Origin: UBA6107 sp964533735
GTDB lineage: Bacteria > Chloroflexota > Anaerolineae > Anaerolineales > Anaerolineaceae
Reading direction: 5' to 3'
Length of the DNA stretch: 64,000 bases
Assembly: GCA_964533735.1 (NCBI GenBank)
Contig: CAZHMD010000014.1
Location: 7,037-71,036, forward strand
The stretch's first letter is position 1; every line of letters starts with the position of its first letter. The position numbers and the translations under genes are program-made. The notes below the pieces were generated by a model. That model had not been told where the DNA came from. It made no database searches and saw only the letters and a program-made list of their open reading frames with translations. This document shows positions 30,675 to 39,751 of the stretch, piece by piece.

Positions 30675-32171
30675 ATGGCTAAGAAATCCTTGATTCTGAT
30701 CGTTCTGGCAGGGCTGCTGATTTTATCGGGATGTAATCTGATAACGCCAGCAACCGTTCAACCACCGGGTATCTCGGATGCCGAGTTGGCAACCCTGGTG
30801 GCGAATGCCACCCAGCAGGCGGCGATCACCCCGGTATTGATCCTCCCCACGGATACGCCGGAACCGCTTCTAATCACAGCCACCTCTTCTCCTTCTGTTT
30901 CCGGGTCCATCACCATCACCAGTATCATTGAGACCGCACCGGGACGTGCCGTTGTCTCGTGGGACGCGGTGGGCGAATTCAACTCCGGTTACAAGGTGGT
31001 CTGGACGGACGTGCAGGGGCAGCCAACCTTCCCGGAAGATACTTCCGTCTACACCAGCGACCCGTATGCGCGTTCAGCCATGATCAGCGGCAGTAAAGGC
31101 AAGATCTACTACGTGCGTGTTTGCCGCTTTACGGGCGAGGTTTGTGATTTCTACAGTAACCTGGGAATCTTTGCCTTCTTGAGTTCTGCCTCACCCGTCA
31201 GCGCCACGGCTACAAAGAAAGCCTTGCTGACGCCCAAAGTGACCTATGTAAGCGGGGGAAGCGGGACTGGTTCCGGTACTGCGACTCCATCAATTAAGAT
31301 TGTCAAAATGAGCGGCGGGGAAGATGGCAAGGCGTATATGCAGTGGGAAACCAAGGTCAACCCCTCCAATGGCTACAAGATCCTCTATTCCAAAACCAAC
31401 GCCACGCCAACCCTGGGATCTGACCCTTACTTCTACGTTGCAGACAACGCCGCACGGTTCGCCTGGGTGGATGGCGTTCAAGGGGAGAAGTATTACTACC
31501 GCATCTGCCGCTTTGACGGTACAAAATGCGCCACGTATTCTCCGGTGTACACCTACGCTTTCCCGGGAACACCCCCTCCGGCAGCCACTGCCACAACCGA
31601 CCCGGCGGTGATCACCATCACCACGGTCACTGACGCGGCTCCCGGTGTGGTGCAGGTGGATTGGACTGCCACGGGGACTTTCCCCAGCGGCTTCAAGGTG
31701 CTTTACTCCAAAACCAACCCGCTGCCAACCATGTCTGATGGTTACGTTGTGGTCAGTGATGGTACACTGCGTACTACCCTGGTGGAAGTACAACCCGGGC
31801 AACTGTATTACTTTAGAGTGTGCAAATACAACGGCGGCTGTGTGGCATACTCACCGGCAGTCACCTTTACCCCTGCAGCCGCAGTTGAAGAAGCCGGGTT
31901 CACGCTTACCGAGGAAAGTAATGTTAGCCCCGGAGTTGAGATCAGTTGGGTGATCAGCTCTGACAGCCCGAATGGTTACAAGATCCTCTGGTCCACCGCG
32001 TCGTTGCCCGTACCCAATGATGCCTTTAAGGGGTATGTAGCCTCGCCCACAACCTATAACTACATCGATCCTGACATCCTCCCCGGAACAGTGAACATCA
32101 AGGTTTGCCGCTGGTCGGGTTCCTGGTGCCTGTCGTATTCAGACACGCTGACGATAAACGTGATCCCGTAA
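30675..32171 (+). CDS. lipoprotein with four fibronectin-like repeats
   Basis: 498 residues. Type II signal peptide ending LLILSGC. After a Thr/Pro-rich linker come four repeats of about 95 residues, each with VxWxxxG.(F/N).(S/N)GYK(V/I)(V/L)(W/Y)S, a loop with a proline and a YYxRVC(R/K) strand carrying a conserved cysteine. A second cysteine some 10 residues later suggests one disulfide per repeat. The fold is FN3-like. It is exposed on the cell surface and probably binds a carbohydrate or another wall component (inference). A TATAAT at 30636-30641 may be its promoter. Confidence 0.8.
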   Translation: MAKKSLILIVLAGLLILSGCNLITPATVQPPGISDAELATLVANATQQAAITPVLILPTDTPEPLLITATSSPSVSGSITITSIIETAPGRAVVSWDAVGEFNSGYKVVWTDVQGQPTFPEDTSVYTSDPYARSAMISGSKGKIYYVRVCRFTGEVCDFYSNLGIFAFLSSASPVSATATKKALLTPKVTYVSGGSGTGSGTATPSIKIVKMSGGEDGKAYMQWETKVNPSNGYKILYSKTNATPTLGSDPYFYVADNAARFAWVDGVQGEKYYYRICRFDGTKCATYSPVYTYAFPGTPPPAATATTDPAVITITTVTDAAPGVVQVDWTATGTFPSGFKVLYSKTNPLPTMSDGYVVVSDGTLRTTLVEVQPGQLYYFRVCKYNGGCVAYSPAVTFTPAAAVEEAGFTLTEESNVSPGVEISWVISSDSPNGYKILWSTASLPVPNDAFKGYVASPTTYNYIDPDILPGTVNIKVCRWSGSWCLSYSDTLTINVIP

Positions 32172-32184
32172 AAGACCTGTAAAC

Positions 32185-32217
32185 AAAAAAAGCGACCTGC
32201 AAAAAGGTCGCTTTTTT
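32185..32217. terminator. bidirectional terminator
   Basis: Perfect stem aaaaaagcgacc / ggtcgctttttt with T-runs on both strands, between convergent genes. Confidence 0.9.
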
Positions 32218-32237
32218 ATTTATATGAGTAATGCGCT

Positions 32238-32582
32238 TTAAGCCGTGCCGCCGTAGCGCGCGTTGGCCAGGGGGTAAACATTGATCACTGGTTCCTCGTA
32301 GGGGTGCACTTCGCGCACTGCCATGATGGCATCCGCCAGGAACTCCTCGCGGCAGTTGACCTCGATCTTGAATTCCACGCCGCTGTAGAGTTTGTCGGGT
32401 TCGCCCACCGCCGAATTGGCGCCAGCCTGCGCGTGCCACGAAGTTTGCACTTCACTGACCGCGGCGCAGTGGTCGTAAAGACCGATCTCGCCCGCGTGGG
32501 CGTCTGCCAGGGCGGCTAGTACTACATCCACCACCTCTTCCGGGACGAAGATCTCCAGTTTAAAGAATGGCGTATGATTCAT
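32238..32582 (-). CDS. NIF3/YqfO-type CutA-like domain protein
   Basis: 114 residues. KLEIFVPEEVVDVVLAALAD, a GEIGLYDHC segment and AIMAVREVHPYEEPVINVYP match the PII/CutA-like domain inserted in NIF3/YqfO proteins, here standing alone. The Cys and His in GLYDHC could bind metal. The last residues (ARYGGTA) complete the domain, so the gene is not truncated. The biochemical role of the free-standing form is unknown. Confidence 0.75.
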   Translation of the reverse strand: MNHTPFFKLEIFVPEEVVDVVLAALADAHAGEIGLYDHCAAVSEVQTSWHAQAGANSAVGEPDKLYSGVEFKIEVNCREEFLADAIMAVREVHPYEEPVINVYPLANARYGGTA

Positions 32583-32603
32583 CGTTTGCTCCTCATTGAA
32601 AAG

Positions 32604-33293
32604 TTAATGGATAATCCAACCAACACCAAAGCCGATGAGCCCAAAGATGATGCCGCCGATGGCTCCAAGCAGCGGGCGGAAGCGCTGGTACCCCGCAAAA
32701 CGCGCGCTGCGGTTACTGCGACCGCCGAGCAGGGCCAGCAGGCACGCTCCGGCAATGGCGAGCAGCGGCAGCCAGGGGGTGCCCGGAGAATTCAGTTTGA
32801 AAGCCAGGGCTGCACCCACCCCGAGCAAGGCGCCAAATGGCGCCGAGAAGAGGACGAAAATTGAGAGTTTTGTCACGGAGCCAACCGCCAGCCCAAGGAG
32901 AGCGCTGCCGCCCACACCCAGCAGCAGGAACATGAACCATCCTCCCGGGAAGGGAGTGACACGACCGGCGCTGAATCCGATTATCAGCGCTGCGGTGAGG
33001 ATTGCCAGGGCTTCAGCCAAGGTACGGAAGAAGAAGCCGCCAATGCCCGCCAGCCCCAGCCCCGCGCCTACGGCTGCAATGCCTTCCTTGACCTGGTCGC
33101 CCAGCGGCTGCGAGGGAACTTCAGGCTGCAGAGATTCCAAATGGGTGGGCAGGGTCAGCGATTCGGCTGCGTCGGTCACCGAGACAGGTTGAAAGCGGGG
33201 CAGCACAATAGGTGCACCGCAGGCGATGCAGTTACTCGATGTGGGGGTGTTGAGGGTGGCGCAATACGCGCAGGAGATTTTGTTGGAAGCCAA
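32604..33293 (-). CDS. membrane protein with N-terminal zinc ribbon
   Basis: 229 residues. Two CxxC pairs (SCAYCATLN and NCIACGAPI) form an N-terminal zinc ribbon, and five or six hydrophobic, glycine-rich helices follow from about residue 75. It resembles uncharacterised zinc-ribbon membrane proteins found throughout such genomes. It starts 21 bp after the M23 peptidase gene ends and may be cotranscribed with it. Confidence 0.7.
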   Translation of the reverse strand: MASNKISCAYCATLNTPTSSNCIACGAPIVLPRFQPVSVTDAAESLTLPTHLESLQPEVPSQPLGDQVKEGIAAVGAGLGLAGIGGFFFRTLAEALAILTAALIIGFSAGRVTPFPGGWFMFLLLGVGGSALLGLAVGSVTKLSIFVLFSAPFGALLGVGAALAFKLNSPGTPWLPLLAIAGACLLALLGGRSNRSARFAGYQRFRPLLGAIGGIIFGLIGFGVGWIIH

Positions 33294-33314
33294 GGGAGCC
33301 TCTCTTTCAGCGGA

Positions 33315-34715
33315 TCAATAATCCGCGTAATTGCCATTCAGCCAGTCAGTGGGGTCCACCTGCACGCCGCCGACCATCATCTCAAAATGGAGGTGCGGAC
33401 CGGTAACGCGCCCCGTGGCGCCGGAGATGCCGATCTTCCTACCGGCTTCCACGTAATCACCCACCGCTACATTGGATTCGGTGAGGTGCCAGTATCCGCT
33501 GTAGACGCCCCAACCGTGCGAGATGACGATGGCGTTGCCGCGCACGGTCAATTCACCATTGAACACTACCGTACCATTGGCTGCCGCGTACACGGGGTCG
33601 AGGGTGCTGCCGACAAAGTCCAGGCCGGAGTGGAAAAAGGTAAAGTTACTGCCATTGTAGGAGCGCAGACGCCCAAAGGTGGAGGTGAGTTTATCGGGGT
33701 ATGGGCTGGGAGAAACAAAGCGTCCATCCCACTGGCGTTCCGCCGGAGCGGGCAGGGTGAGGTCGCGGATCATGTTCAACTCCGGTTCGGTCACTTCAGG
33801 GTCAACGAAATTGTCTGCAACCTGGAAAGGATAGTCAGACCCGTAATCCACCCCGGTCAGGAGCAGGTTGTGCTGGACGGAAAATGTGGATCCCTGCGGA
33901 TCGGTGAGGGTGAGCACCAGCGGGAGCAGACCCGGATCTTTCATACGCTCGACGCCCTGCAAAGCCACGCGGGTTCCATCGGCCGCAGGGAAGAAATTGA
34001 GGGTGTACTCACCAAGCGCACCGGAGAGGAGCGCGTCTCCATCAATGCCAGCGCGGAATTCGGTGGTCTTGCCCTGCCTGAGCGGCAGGGGAGAGACCGA
34101 CATGCCGGTGATCGACGGCGGGTTCACAAACGTAGGCGCTGCCTGGTCTGCCGGCAGGAAAAGGGTATCGTTGGGGAGGAGCTCCCAGGTGCCGGCGAGG
34201 TTGTTGAAGGCTGCGGGCAGCCAAGGGTTGACTCCCTGCTGCACAGCCAGCTCAAGGTCAGTCAGGCTGGCGGAAACGGGGATGGAAATCTGCGGCAGTT
34301 CTTCCTTGTAAATGACATAATAGGTTTGACCGGCGTAAAGCGCATCCGCGTTGGTGATGAAGTCGATGCGGTTCATCAGTTCAGCCGGAACGCGCGTCAC
34401 CCGGTTGAAGGCATCCACGGACTGGTTGAGCGGCAGGGTCACGGGGATGACCTCTCCCTGCACATCTTCAAAGCCGGGGAGCACCAGAACGGTGCCGGGG
34501 TTGAGGATGTTGGGGTCGGGCAGGTAGTTGATCAGCAGCAGGCGGTTGACAGAGGTGTGAAAAGCGCGCGCGATGTTGGTGAGCGAATCTCCGGCGCGCA
34601 CCCTGTAGGTGAGACCCTGCGCCTGCGCGCGGGCAGGGGCGGCGGGGAGCAGGAGTACACCCAAGCCGAGGATCAGCACCAGGCGGAGAAAACGGGAGAG
34701 AAAGGTCAATTTCAT
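33315..34715 (-). CDS. secreted LysM plus M23 metallopeptidase
   Basis: 466 residues. A signal peptide (residues 1-28) is followed by a LysM domain (YRVRAGDSLTNIARAF ... PGTVLVLPG) and probably a degenerate second one at about 100-165. A beta-rich middle follows (about 170-330). The C-terminal M23 domain has FHSGLDFVG (H and D zinc ligands), a GNAIVISHGWGVYSGYWHL strand and PHLHFEM (HxH). It cuts peptidoglycan cross-bridges or acts as a wall-bound endopeptidase. All zinc ligands are present, so it is probably active rather than an EnvC/NlpD-type dead homologue. Confidence 0.92.
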   Translation of the reverse strand: MKLTFLSRFLRLVLILGLGVLLLPAAPARAQAQGLTYRVRAGDSLTNIARAFHTSVNRLLLINYLPDPNILNPGTVLVLPGFEDVQGEVIPVTLPLNQSVDAFNRVTRVPAELMNRIDFITNADALYAGQTYYVIYKEELPQISIPVSASLTDLELAVQQGVNPWLPAAFNNLAGTWELLPNDTLFLPADQAAPTFVNPPSITGMSVSPLPLRQGKTTEFRAGIDGDALLSGALGEYTLNFFPAADGTRVALQGVERMKDPGLLPLVLTLTDPQGSTFSVQHNLLLTGVDYGSDYPFQVADNFVDPEVTEPELNMIRDLTLPAPAERQWDGRFVSPSPYPDKLTSTFGRLRSYNGSNFTFFHSGLDFVGSTLDPVYAAANGTVVFNGELTVRGNAIVISHGWGVYSGYWHLTESNVAVGDYVEAGRKIGISGATGRVTGPHLHFEMMVGGVQVDPTDWLNGNYADY

Positions 34716-34734
34716 ATTCCCCTATTGTAAACGA

Positions 34735-34860
34735 GAATTGTGAGACGAGAACCGAGAATTGTGAACCGTGAATCGTCCCTCTCACAAAAACCGTTCGGGG
34801 ATGCACAATTCGCATAATCCGAGAATCGTAAATCGTAGGGGCACGGCGCCGCCGTGCCCG
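34735..34860. repeat. degenerate short-repeat tract
   Basis: Repeated variants of gagaat(c/t)gtgaacc and aatcgt, the same family as 37495-37660, followed by a gggcacggcgccgccgtgccc palindrome. No gene is seen. Confidence 0.6.
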
Positions 34861-34915
34861 CTTTGCTGTGCACGAGCGTTCATTGCGAGAGGGGCATACC
34901 CGCCGTTTGTTGGGC

Positions 34916-36448
34916 TTACAGGGTATAAACCCGGATGGCGGCGTCTCCCTGGACCGGGCATTTGTTTTCACAACTACCGCAGCCGATGCAGGTTTCACGA
35001 TCCACGACCGGAAGTAAGATCTCAACCGGACTGCCATCCGCAAGCGTAAATTGCCCCTTATCGAGCGATATTGCTTTTTGCGGAAGAGGGCACATCTCTT
35101 CACACACGATGCAATTGATATGATCCCCCCATGCCAGGCAGCGGTTGTGATCAATGTAAGCGTGCCCAATCTTGGCCTGGCGTTTTTCCTCGAGGCTTAA
35201 AGGCGGGATAGCCTGAACCGGACAATTCTGTCCGCACAGGTTGCATCCGTAATCACAAAATCCGTTACGCGCAAGCAGGATAGGCGTCCAGGCACCTTCG
35301 AGCCCGGATTGGCTGAAATCCGGTTGGAGCACCTGGGTGGGGCACCCCTTGATGCAAATGCCGCAGCGGATGCATTTGGATAGGAACGCGGTCTCATCCA
35401 TCACACCGGGGGGACGCAGCAGGAAATTCCTGGCTTTGCTTTTAATCCAATCGAAACTTAAAAGAGCCACGGAGACGACGGATATTCCCAAAGAGGAAAG
35501 GAATACGCGCTTGCCGGGGTCGTAAGGCTGGCGCGGAGCTGGCTGCCATTTGGGAGAGAAGGTAAGGGAATCCTTCTGGCAGCTTTGCAGGCAATCCATG
35601 CACAACACGCATTCTGAGGGATCACTGCGGTAATTCTGGTGTGGATCTATTGTGTCAGTGGGGCAGGTTTGCGAGCAAAGTCCGCATTCGGAACATGTGG
35701 CTTTGGTGCGCCGCTGAAAGAGAGCCAGCCTGGCAGGCAGCCCGAGTATGGCTCCCAGCGGACAAAGATAACGGCACCAGAATCGTTCAGTGATGAGGTT
35801 GAACAGGATAATGGCGATGAAGAAGAATCCCACCAGAAAGGAATACTGCACGGACGCTGCAGCCGGAAAAACAGCGGGTCTGATCCAGGCGTCAAAGGCA
35901 AAAACCGGTTCAGCCAGGAATGGAATCTTGATCAACAATTTTTCGAGCGTAAAAATGACTTTATCCATCACCGGCAGGATGGTAAGGCTGGTGCTGCGCA
36001 CGAAAATTGTCAGGGGATCAAAGATCAAAAGGGTGAGGTTGCCGAAGATCGCAGAGAGCAGGATGACGATCAATAAACCATATTTCAGCTTGCGCAAATT
36101 CTCCGGGGGCTGTTTGCGGTTCTTGTTTTTTGAGAATTGAAAAAGATCCAAAATCGAGCCAAGCGGGCAGAGCCAGCCGCACCAGGCGCGGCCCACAATA
36201 AGGCTGGAAAGCATCAGGATAAGTGCAAGCGCTGAGCCGGCGAGGAACGTCTTGCTGCTCAGCAGATGAGAGAACATTGTCAACGGACTTAAGCGGATGG
36301 TAAGATCCGCCAGGTTCGCCGGCAAGCCATTCTGCCGGCTGAAAATAACTGCCAGGATAAAGAGGATGAACGCAATCGCCTGGGTGACCTTCCTGGCGAT
36401 CACCCAGCCGTTGGATTGCGTTATCCGCCGGGTCCTGGCTTCAGGCAT
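34916..36448 (-). CDS. NapH/YccM-like membrane polyferredoxin
   Basis: 510 residues. Four or five membrane segments (about 20-40, 68-88, 105-128, 200-222 and 325-342) carry the NapH-type cysteine pairs WCGWLCPLG and WCRYLCPLG. Six further Fe-S motifs follow, including CSECGLCSQTCP, CVLCMDCLQSC, CIRCGICIKGCP, CNLCGQNCP, CIVCEEMCP and CIGCGSCENKCP. It passes electrons from the quinone pool to periplasmic or cytoplasmic partners. The C-terminal part is NapG-like, so this is a NapH-NapG style fusion. It overlaps the DUF362 gene by eight bases. Confidence 0.9.
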   Translation of the reverse strand: MPEARTRRITQSNGWVIARKVTQAIAFILFILAVIFSRQNGLPANLADLTIRLSPLTMFSHLLSSKTFLAGSALALILMLSSLIVGRAWCGWLCPLGSILDLFQFSKNKNRKQPPENLRKLKYGLLIVILLSAIFGNLTLLIFDPLTIFVRSTSLTILPVMDKVIFTLEKLLIKIPFLAEPVFAFDAWIRPAVFPAAASVQYSFLVGFFFIAIILFNLITERFWCRYLCPLGAILGLPARLALFQRRTKATCSECGLCSQTCPTDTIDPHQNYRSDPSECVLCMDCLQSCQKDSLTFSPKWQPAPRQPYDPGKRVFLSSLGISVVSVALLSFDWIKSKARNFLLRPPGVMDETAFLSKCIRCGICIKGCPTQVLQPDFSQSGLEGAWTPILLARNGFCDYGCNLCGQNCPVQAIPPLSLEEKRQAKIGHAYIDHNRCLAWGDHINCIVCEEMCPLPQKAISLDKGQFTLADGSPVEILLPVVDRETCIGCGSCENKCPVQGDAAIRVYTL

Positions 36449-37424
36449 CGACGTTAATTTCCTGGATGTTCAAGCCGCTCAAATCCGCCTTGCCAAGTCC
36501 CCGTTCCGCAGCCGCCATGATGTAGGGGATGTCCTCCGGAACCTTATCAAAGAGGCGGGTGGCGTAGCTATCGGCGGCAACAATATCAGGAGAGAAAATC
36601 AGCGTGTTTTGGATTTTGACGTCATCCAGGCTGCCGCCTGTTGGACCGTGATCCATAAGGGTGCGGATGGCGTCAATGACGGTAAGTTGTGGACGAACCA
36701 AGGTGGCCAGGTCTACGAGGTTCTTTTCGAATGAAGGGTGAATTTTCTCACGGGCTTGAATTGTTCCCATCAGGTTTTTCATACCTAAAGTCAATTTGGC
36801 CATGCTGTGATGCTTGGCGATTGGAACGTTGATCAATAGATCGGTTTTTAAAATATCTTCGTATATCAATGCTTTTTTATATTGAAGTGCATTGGGGATA
36901 TCGACCTCAATATATTTTAAGTAGGACATAACTTCCATCTCACCGCCGGCTGCTGCAACCGCATCCCCGATGCCGCTAAAACGGTAGCTTTGTTCAGCCG
37001 TGCTGCCAAAGGGATAATCCATTACACGCACCCGTTTGGCACCTGCTTCAAGGCACATTTTTACCAGCGCAGCCACAACAAATGGATTGGTGGTGGAGGC
37101 GTATTCATAGGTATTATAGCCAACACAGATATTCGGTTTGATGATGACATCTGCGCCTTTTTTCATGAAATGCCCCATGCCGCCCAGCCCCTGAATGCCC
37201 TGCCTGACCATCTTCTCCGGATCGCTGCCACGGGCGACCAGCATGTCGGGGATCACTCCCGGGGTCGGGGCGAGTGTTTCTTCTGTTTGCGGTTGTGATT
37301 CAGTTGGAGCGGGAAGGGTTGCACTGGGTTTACCATTGCAAGACGCCAAAAAGGGTTGCGCCGCCAGGGCTGCAGCGCTTAATGACAGGTTGCGTAAGAA
37401 GACCCGCCTGGATTGTTGTTTCAT
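36441..37424 (-). CDS. Tat-exported DUF362 protein
   Basis: 327 residues. A twin-arginine signal (SRRVFLRNLS followed by SAAALAAQPFLASC) ends in a lipobox-like cysteine, so the protein is exported folded and possibly lipid-anchored. The rest is a DUF362 domain: VIIKPNICVGYNTYEYASTT, a VRVMDYPFGS segment and PIAKHHSMAKLTLGMKNLMG. This family is often linked to Fe-S or nitroreductase-like redox partners. The following polyferredoxin gene overlaps it and probably supplies its electrons. Confidence 0.88.
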   Translation of the reverse strand: MKQQSRRVFLRNLSLSAAALAAQPFLASCNGKPSATLPAPTESQPQTEETLAPTPGVIPDMLVARGSDPEKMVRQGIQGLGGMGHFMKKGADVIIKPNICVGYNTYEYASTTNPFVVAALVKMCLEAGAKRVRVMDYPFGSTAEQSYRFSGIGDAVAAAGGEMEVMSYLKYIEVDIPNALQYKKALIYEDILKTDLLINVPIAKHHSMAKLTLGMKNLMGTIQAREKIHPSFEKNLVDLATLVRPQLTVIDAIRTLMDHGPTGGSLDDVKIQNTLIFSPDIVAADSYATRLFDKVPEDIPYIMAAAERGLGKADLSGLNIQEINVDA

Positions 37425-38176
37425 GTTTAACCTCCGAAATTAAAAAGGTTCTACCCAAAGGCTATACTTCAATTGGCACCGGATTATTACCCTATTGTAT
37501 ACGAGAATAGTGAGTGCTGAGAATCGAAAACCGAGAATCGAGAACTGTAAAGCGTGAACCGTGAATTGGGTGTGGAGAACCGAGAAACGAGAAACGAGAA
37601 TCGACAGACGTAAAACGTGAACCTGGGATCGTGAGCCGTGAACCGTGAATCGTGAGTGCTTTAACCACAGAATTCACAGAATACTCAGAAAGGAGAACCT
37701 TAAGGGCGCTAACCACGAAATTCACGAAAAGCACAAAAGGGGGAAAACCTAAAAAAACAATTGTCATTGCGACCGTTTTGTGCGAAGCAATCCCCAACAA
37801 GGCTGGCATGTGTGAAATTAAGGTTAATTCTTTCCGGGTTGAAGGATAAGTGAATAGAGAGAACGAATGAGATTCGATCCTAAGTTTCGAAAGGAAACGA
37901 ACCTGAGAACGAATAAAGTGGTTGAAGAGGATCAAAGGCGGAGAATGAAATTGTTGGTTAATAATATTGTTGCACAAAAGGCTGGAAATACAACTTGCCT
38001 GTTTGGCGAATTTTTAAGCCAAAACTTGCCAATTTGGCAAGCTTTTTGGGGTTTTGCAGCTACGCGAAGATCTGGTGGGTTGACCCCATTCGTACCCCTC
38101 TCGTTTTACTCGGGGGTACTAAGACCGTGAGGAAAGCTCAGGTGCGCACAGTTCTCAAAACCCACTCCATATCTAC
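37425..38176. repeat. 752-bp intergenic region with degenerate repeats
   Basis: 37495-37660 consists of variants of an 8-10 base word (gagaatcg, gaaccgtg, gtgaatcg, gaaacgag) repeated about twenty times. 37663-37740 has aaccacagaattcacagaa and aaccacgaaattcacgaaaa copies, and 37763-37800 a gcaatgac/cgaagcaatcccc element shared with 39530-39650. 37860-38170 shows no gene or repeat that I can support. Reading frames across this tract are low-complexity artefacts. Confidence 0.7.
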
Positions 38177-39289
38177 TTAAGGAACATAATCCGAGCAGTA
38201 GTGATTATGGTCACATTCCCAAAAGTATTCAATCTTGTTGACTACCCCCATACAGTAATCTTTGCCCCAATCATCACAAAGATTGTTTCCTATTGCCAGT
38301 GTTGAATAAGTGTAATCGCGTTGAGGTTCGATGTAAATTGTCCCCTTGTCAGACGTTTCAAAAGCAACAAAGGCGTGTCCCAAGTCGCCGTTAGTAAAAT
38401 CTACACCAACAAACCACACCTTCAAGTTTTCTTTCCTTGCGTTTTCAACCAAATCTACTGCAAAATCCAGGCAGTTATACTTTTCCGCATTATACGTATT
38501 CCAATTGGTGTGATCTCTCACCAGGAAATCTGCCAGTTCCTGCCACGTGATAGAGGTGTAATTAGCATTTTGTGGCGCGATAGGTGTTATCTTTGCGTTT
38601 GCTATGGTTGTGTCAATTCTATCAACGATCAAATCGCTGAAAATAATCTCCACGTCACTTGAGTTTGTCGGAAAGGCACCCAGTGCGATTTTCCCGTAAG
38701 GAAATGACAAATCGGTGAAATTGGTCTCGTACTTATTATTAAAATAAATATCTATGTTATGCCCCTCAAAAACAATCATAATGAAATTGGCATCGAAACC
38801 TTTCAATAACAATGAGCTTTTTTTCCAAGGAACGATCTCTACCAGGTTGCTATCGAGGTACTTAAAAATCGAGTAATACCCTTCACTTGTAATTTGCATG
38901 CCGTAAAAATTGTTCGTATCCATTATCCGCCAGAATACTGCCGCGCCAGTATTTTCATCTCCTGATATTTTTTGATAAGTAAAATTGAGTACACCGTCGT
39001 AAAAGGTTTTTTTCTCCAGAACAGACCAGTTTATGCGATCTCCTTTATTCGCGGTGATATGATAAGTCTGGTCCTGATATTTCGCAGTTCCATTTTCATC
39101 TTCGTTGACCCACCAGTCACCGGCAGGGTGCGAAAAATCATTTTCGTACAAAATAGGTGAAAGTGTTGGTTTTAGTGTTTGAGTTGGGGATGGTGTGATC
39201 GTCGGTGTTGAATAGGAATTCATTAATGCAGTGCAACCCATTAAGTAAACTGAAAATATGATCCCTATGCAAGCAATTTTATATTTCAT
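38177..39289 (-). CDS. lipoprotein with laminin-G-like and transglutaminase-like domains
   Basis: 370 residues from the ATG at 39289. Type II signal peptide ending YLMGC, then a short Thr/Pro linker. Residues about 55-235 look like a jelly-roll/DUF1080-type sugar-binding domain (FSHPAGDWWVNEDENG ... GIQ-like MQITSEGYYSIF). The C-terminal 120 residues contain YNCLDFAVDLVENA, then DLGHAFVAFET and IYIEPQRD. The Cys-His-Glu/Asp order is that of transglutaminase-like cysteine peptidases. A surface enzyme acting on wall or extracellular protein is a reasonable inference. Confidence 0.65.
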   Translation of the reverse strand: MKYKIACIGIIFSVYLMGCTALMNSYSTPTITPSPTQTLKPTLSPILYENDFSHPAGDWWVNEDENGTAKYQDQTYHITANKGDRINWSVLEKKTFYDGVLNFTYQKISGDENTGAAVFWRIMDTNNFYGMQITSEGYYSIFKYLDSNLVEIVPWKKSSLLLKGFDANFIMIVFEGHNIDIYFNNKYETNFTDLSFPYGKIALGAFPTNSSDVEIIFSDLIVDRIDTTIANAKITPIAPQNANYTSITWQELADFLVRDHTNWNTYNAEKYNCLDFAVDLVENARKENLKVWFVGVDFTNGDLGHAFVAFETSDKGTIYIEPQRDYTYSTLAIGNNLCDDWGKDYCMGVVNKIEYFWECDHNHYCSDYVP

Positions 39290-39397
39290 ATTATAGTCTT
39301 CCTCCAAACATGGACATGCATTCAAACACCAACATGATCGACATTTCCCTACGATGTAATTGTATGACGAAATTTGAACCAAAGCGATGTAGGGTAG

Positions 39398-39432
39398 ACT
39401 CCCGGTATCTAAGAGCAACAGATACCGGGAGT
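39398..39432. repeat. repeated hairpin element, copy 1
   Basis: 13-bp stem actcccggtatct / agataccgggagt with loop aagagcaac. Identical over 35 nt to the copy at 39681-39715. Confidence 0.9.
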
Positions 39433-39501
39433 ACTTTGATGGCATAGGGATTTGGAATAAGTTTTTGCCTATACTTTCGCAAAAAAGCAAGATCAACGGA
39501 A

Positions 39502-39655
39502 CGAGCAATTTCCTATGTTCATTGGGGATTGCTTCGCAATGAACGCTCGCAATGACAAGTAAGAGGGGAAGGCAGCACCGTGCCCACTACAATTGACGGG
39601 AGTGAGTTACTTGGGGATTGCCGCGCCCCAAAGAACGGGGCTCGCAATGACAGTA
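39502..39655. repeat. dispersed gcaatgac-type repeat pair
   Basis: Two imperfect copies of ggggattgc...gctcgcaatgaca (about 39526-39557 and 39613-39652), each with inner inverted symmetry. Further relics lie near 34876 and 37763. This is a short intergenic repeat family; reading frames through it are artefacts. Confidence 0.65.
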
Positions 39656-39680
39656 CGGGCAGTGTTTTGGAGAAAAGCAG

Positions 39681-39715
39681 ACTCCCGGTATCTAAGAGCA
39701 ACAGATACCGGGAGT
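39681..39715. repeat. repeated hairpin element, copy 2
   Basis: Same 35-nt hairpin as 39398-39432, followed on the plus strand by atttttac. It lies 36 bp past the stop of the minus-strand lipoprotein gene and may serve as a terminator. Confidence 0.9.
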
Positions 39716-39751
39716 ATTTTTACGAAAATCGCGAGGCGAGAGGTGAAATTC

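Noticed and set aside
33141..34730. 529-residue open frame on the plus strand
   Set aside because: It runs opposite to the LysM/M23 peptidase gene, whose zinc ligands and LysM motif are intact; the plus-strand product has no recognisable domain.
37495..37660. CRISPR array
   Set aside because: The repeated words are 8-10 bases and degenerate, with no constant spacer length and no cas genes.
37492..37977. 161-residue minus-strand frame
   Set aside because: Translation of the degenerate short-repeat tract (GSRFT/DSRFS pattern), not a protein.
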